Source: G020354085 sp964629975 (GTDB lineage: Bacteria > Pseudomonadota > Gammaproteobacteria > Acidiferrobacterales > Sulfurifustaceae). Taken from it: a stretch of DNA of 6,491 nucleotides. The stretch lies in NCBI GenBank assembly GCA_964629975.1, contig CAZVUN010000152.1:1-6491 (forward strand), in the 5' to 3' direction. Under the pieces are notes generated by a model. That model did no database searches. It was not told the DNA's origin and worked only from the letters and a program-made list of their open reading frames with translations. The translations under genes and the position numbers were made by a program. Below, piece by piece: positions 5,079-6,491 of this stretch (the first letter of the stretch is position 1; every line of letters starts with the position of its first letter).

Positions 5079-6491
5079 CAGGCGACCTCCCGGCAGCGGT
5101 TTGCGTGCTGCTCCCACTCCCCGCTCTGCCGGTCGCGCTGCTCGCGGCGCGCGTAGCGGCGCACCAGCGCCGGCAGATCGAGTATCAGCGCAATGCGCCC
5201 GTCGCCGGTGATGGTGGCGCCGGCCAGTCCGGGCGTGCCGTGCACCCCGGCGCCGAGCGGCTTGATCACGACTTCCTCCTGCCCCACCAGCTGATCGACC
5301 ACGAGTCCCACGCGCTGGCTGCCGGCCTGGGCGATGACCACGTGGCCGTTGTGCGGCATCGGATCATTGGCCGCGCCGCGCACCAGCCAGTGGCGCAGGT
5401 AGAAGAGCGGCAGCGTCTTGTCGCGCACCACGATCATCTCCTGGCCGTCGACCACGTGCGACTTGTTGAGGTCCATGTCGAGGATCTCGATCACCGAGGC
5501 GAGCGGCAGCGCGAAGATCTGCTCGCCGAGCATCACCATCAGCGTCGGCATGATGGCGAGCGTGAGCGGCACCTTGATGCTCATGCGTGTGCCGTGGCCG
5601 CGCTGCGAATCGATCTCGATGGTGCCGTTGATCTGGCTGATCTTGGTGCGCACCACGTCCATGCCCACACCGCGCCCGGAGATGTCCGAGATCACCGATT
5701 TGGTCGAGAAGCCCGGCAGGAAGATCAGGTTGTAGCATTCGTTCGGGGTCAGACGCGCCGCCGACTCCTCGTCATACAGGCCCTTCTCCACCGCCTTGCG
5801 CCGCAGCACGTCCGCGTCCATGCCGGCGCCGTCATCGGCGACCATCAGCAGGATGTGATCGCCGGCCTGCTCGGCGGTGAGCTCCACGCGCCCGGCGCGC
5901 GGCTTGCCGGCCGCGATGCGCTTCTCGGGCGACTCGATGCCGTGGTCGATCGAATTGCGCACCAGGTGCACCAGCGGGTCGTACAGGATCTCGACCAGAT
6001 TCTTGTCGACCTCGGTCTCCTCCCCGCGCATGACCAGCTCCACTTCCTTGTTGAGCGCGCGCGCCACGTCGCGCACCACGCGCGGGAACTTGCCGTACAC
6101 CTTCTTGATCGGCTGCATGCGCGTCTTCATGACGACCGACTGCAGATCGGAGGTGACCATCGACAGGTCGGCGACGGCCTTGGCGACCTTTTCGTCCATG
6201 ATCATGGCCTGCAGGTTGGCCAGGCGGTTACGCACCAGCACCAGCTCACCCACCATGTTCATCATGTCGTCGAGGCGGCGCGTGTCGACGCGCACCGAGG
6301 TCTCGGCCTGCGCATCGGCGCCGGCCGCTGCGCCCGTCCGGGCGGCTGCCGCGGCCAGCGGCCGTTCGTTGGTTTCGGTGTGCGCGCCAGCCGCCGCTGC
6401 CTCGGGTTTCGTGCCGCCCGTCGGCGGGGACTTGGCCGGCGGCCGGTTCTCGGCCTTCGGCTCGGGCTTCGGCTCGGGCTTGGCCTCGACC
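5078..6491 (-). CDS. cheA: CheA: chemotaxis sensor histidine kinase (C-terminal part, 5' end outside window)
   Basis: CheA autophosphorylates and passes phosphate to CheY and CheB. Only the last 470 residues are visible; the phosphotransfer (P1) domain and start lie beyond the right edge. Numbering from the first complete codon, residues 1-64 are a Pro/Ala/Lys/Glu-rich linker beginning with EPKP repeats. The dimerisation helices (P3) span about 66-131 (RLDDMMNMVGELVLVRNRL). The ATPase domain (P4) has the N-box HLVRNSIDHG (175-184), G1 DDGAGMD (219-225), F-box GFSTK (260-264), and G2 GRGVGMD with RGHGT (272-301). The CheW-like P5 domain (about 308-447) begins PLTLAIMPTLMV. A basic/polar tail of about 23 residues follows. 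The stop TGA (5080-5078) overlaps the cheB start by one base. All ATP-binding motifs are intact. Nothing in the visible part indicates a hybrid receiver domain. Confidence 0.97.
   Translation of the reverse strand, partial: VEAKPEPKPEPKAENRPPAKSPPTGGTKPEAAAAGAHTETNERPLAAAAARTGAAAGADAQAETSVRVDTRRLDDMMNMVGELVLVRNRLANLQAMIMDEKVAKAVADLSMVTSDLQSVVMKTRMQPIKKVYGKFPRVVRDVARALNKEVELVMRGEETEVDKNLVEILYDPLVHLVRNSIDHGIESPEKRIAAGKPRAGRVELTAEQAGDHILLMVADDGAGMDADVLRRKAVEKGLYDEESAARLTPNECYNLIFLPGFSTKSVISDISGRGVGMDVVRTKISQINGTIEIDSQRGHGTRMSIKVPLTLAIMPTLMVMLGEQIFALPLASVIEILDMDLNKSHVVDGQEMIVVRDKTLPLFYLRHWLVRGAANDPMPHNGHVVIAQAGSQRVGLVVDQLVGQEEVVIKPLGAGVHGTPGLAGATITGDGRIALILDLPALVRRYARREQRDRQSGEWEQHANRCREVA
5085..5091 (-). 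promoter_or_regulatory. Strong ribosome-binding site of cheB inside the end of cheA
   Basis: GGGAGGT on the minus strand sits 6 nt before the cheB ATG, within the last cheA codons. It decides the cheB start at 5078 and, with the TGATG junction, supports translational coupling of cheB to cheA. Confidence 0.8.
6456..6491. repeat. 12-bp tandem repeat encoding EPKP units in the cheA linker
   Basis: TTCGGCTCGGGC occurs twice in tandem (6456-6467, 6468-6479), followed by a degenerate third unit (6480-6491, 8 of 12 bases matching) that reaches the window edge. On the cheA strand each perfect unit reads Glu-Pro-Lys-Pro (in rotated phase), giving a stiff charged linker. The in-frame unit length allows copy-number change without frameshift. 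The array may continue beyond the window. Confidence 0.6.

Noticed and set aside
4086..5156. Plus-strand open frame of 356 codons opposite cheB
   Set aside because: Antisense shadow: Arg/His/Gly-rich composition and no domain, while the complete CheB with all catalytic residues is on the other strand.
1..6491. Mobile elements, CRISPR arrays, tRNA or rRNA genes
   Set aside because: No transposase or integrase protein, no regularly spaced repeats with spacers, and no RNA-gene signatures were seen on either strand.

Overview
The window is GC-rich (about two-thirds G+C by eye). It carries one block of chemotaxis, stator and array-positioning genes, all on the minus strand. Read in transcription order, from high to low coordinates, they are cheA (3' part only, running off the right edge), cheB, motC, motD, parC (ParA-like ATPase), parP (CheW-like scaffold) and cheW. 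This order matches the main chemotaxis cluster of polarly flagellated Gammaproteobacteria such as Pseudomonas. ParC/ParP together with a MotC/MotD stator pair point to a polarly flagellated gammaproteobacterium with proton-driven motors. Genus cannot be read from the sequence.

Layout: 6491-5078 cheA (linker, dimerisation, ATPase and CheW-like domains); 5078-4023 cheB; 4035-3295 motC; 3285-2371 motD; 2374-1577 parC; 1580-765 parP; 764-640 a 125-bp intergenic region; 639-163 cheW; 162-1 a Pro/Arg/Ala-rich stretch, open on the minus strand, that may begin another gene. From cheA to parP the genes overlap by 1, 13, 4 and 4 bp, with one 9-nt gap (motC/motD). This is a tight, probably translationally coupled operon.

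How the parts work together: CheA phosphorylates CheB (and CheY, outside the window). CheW, ParP and CheA build the receptor array. ParC recruits the array to the cell pole through ParP. MotC/MotD form the ion-conducting stator driven by the chemotaxis output. CheB demethylates receptors for adaptation.

The most interesting feature is the parP-cheW gap, the only sizeable non-coding interval. Facing cheW, it holds a close match to a sigma-54 (-24/-12) promoter at 743-728. Just downstream lies an imperfect FleQ-box-like palindrome (688-701), overlapping a small hairpin and a five-codon (including stop) mini-ORF with a strong Shine-Dalgarno sequence. Together these suggest that cheW, the last identified gene of the block, can be transcribed separately under flagellar RpoN/FleQ-type control. 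I see no novel defence system, mobile element, CRISPR array or RNA gene.
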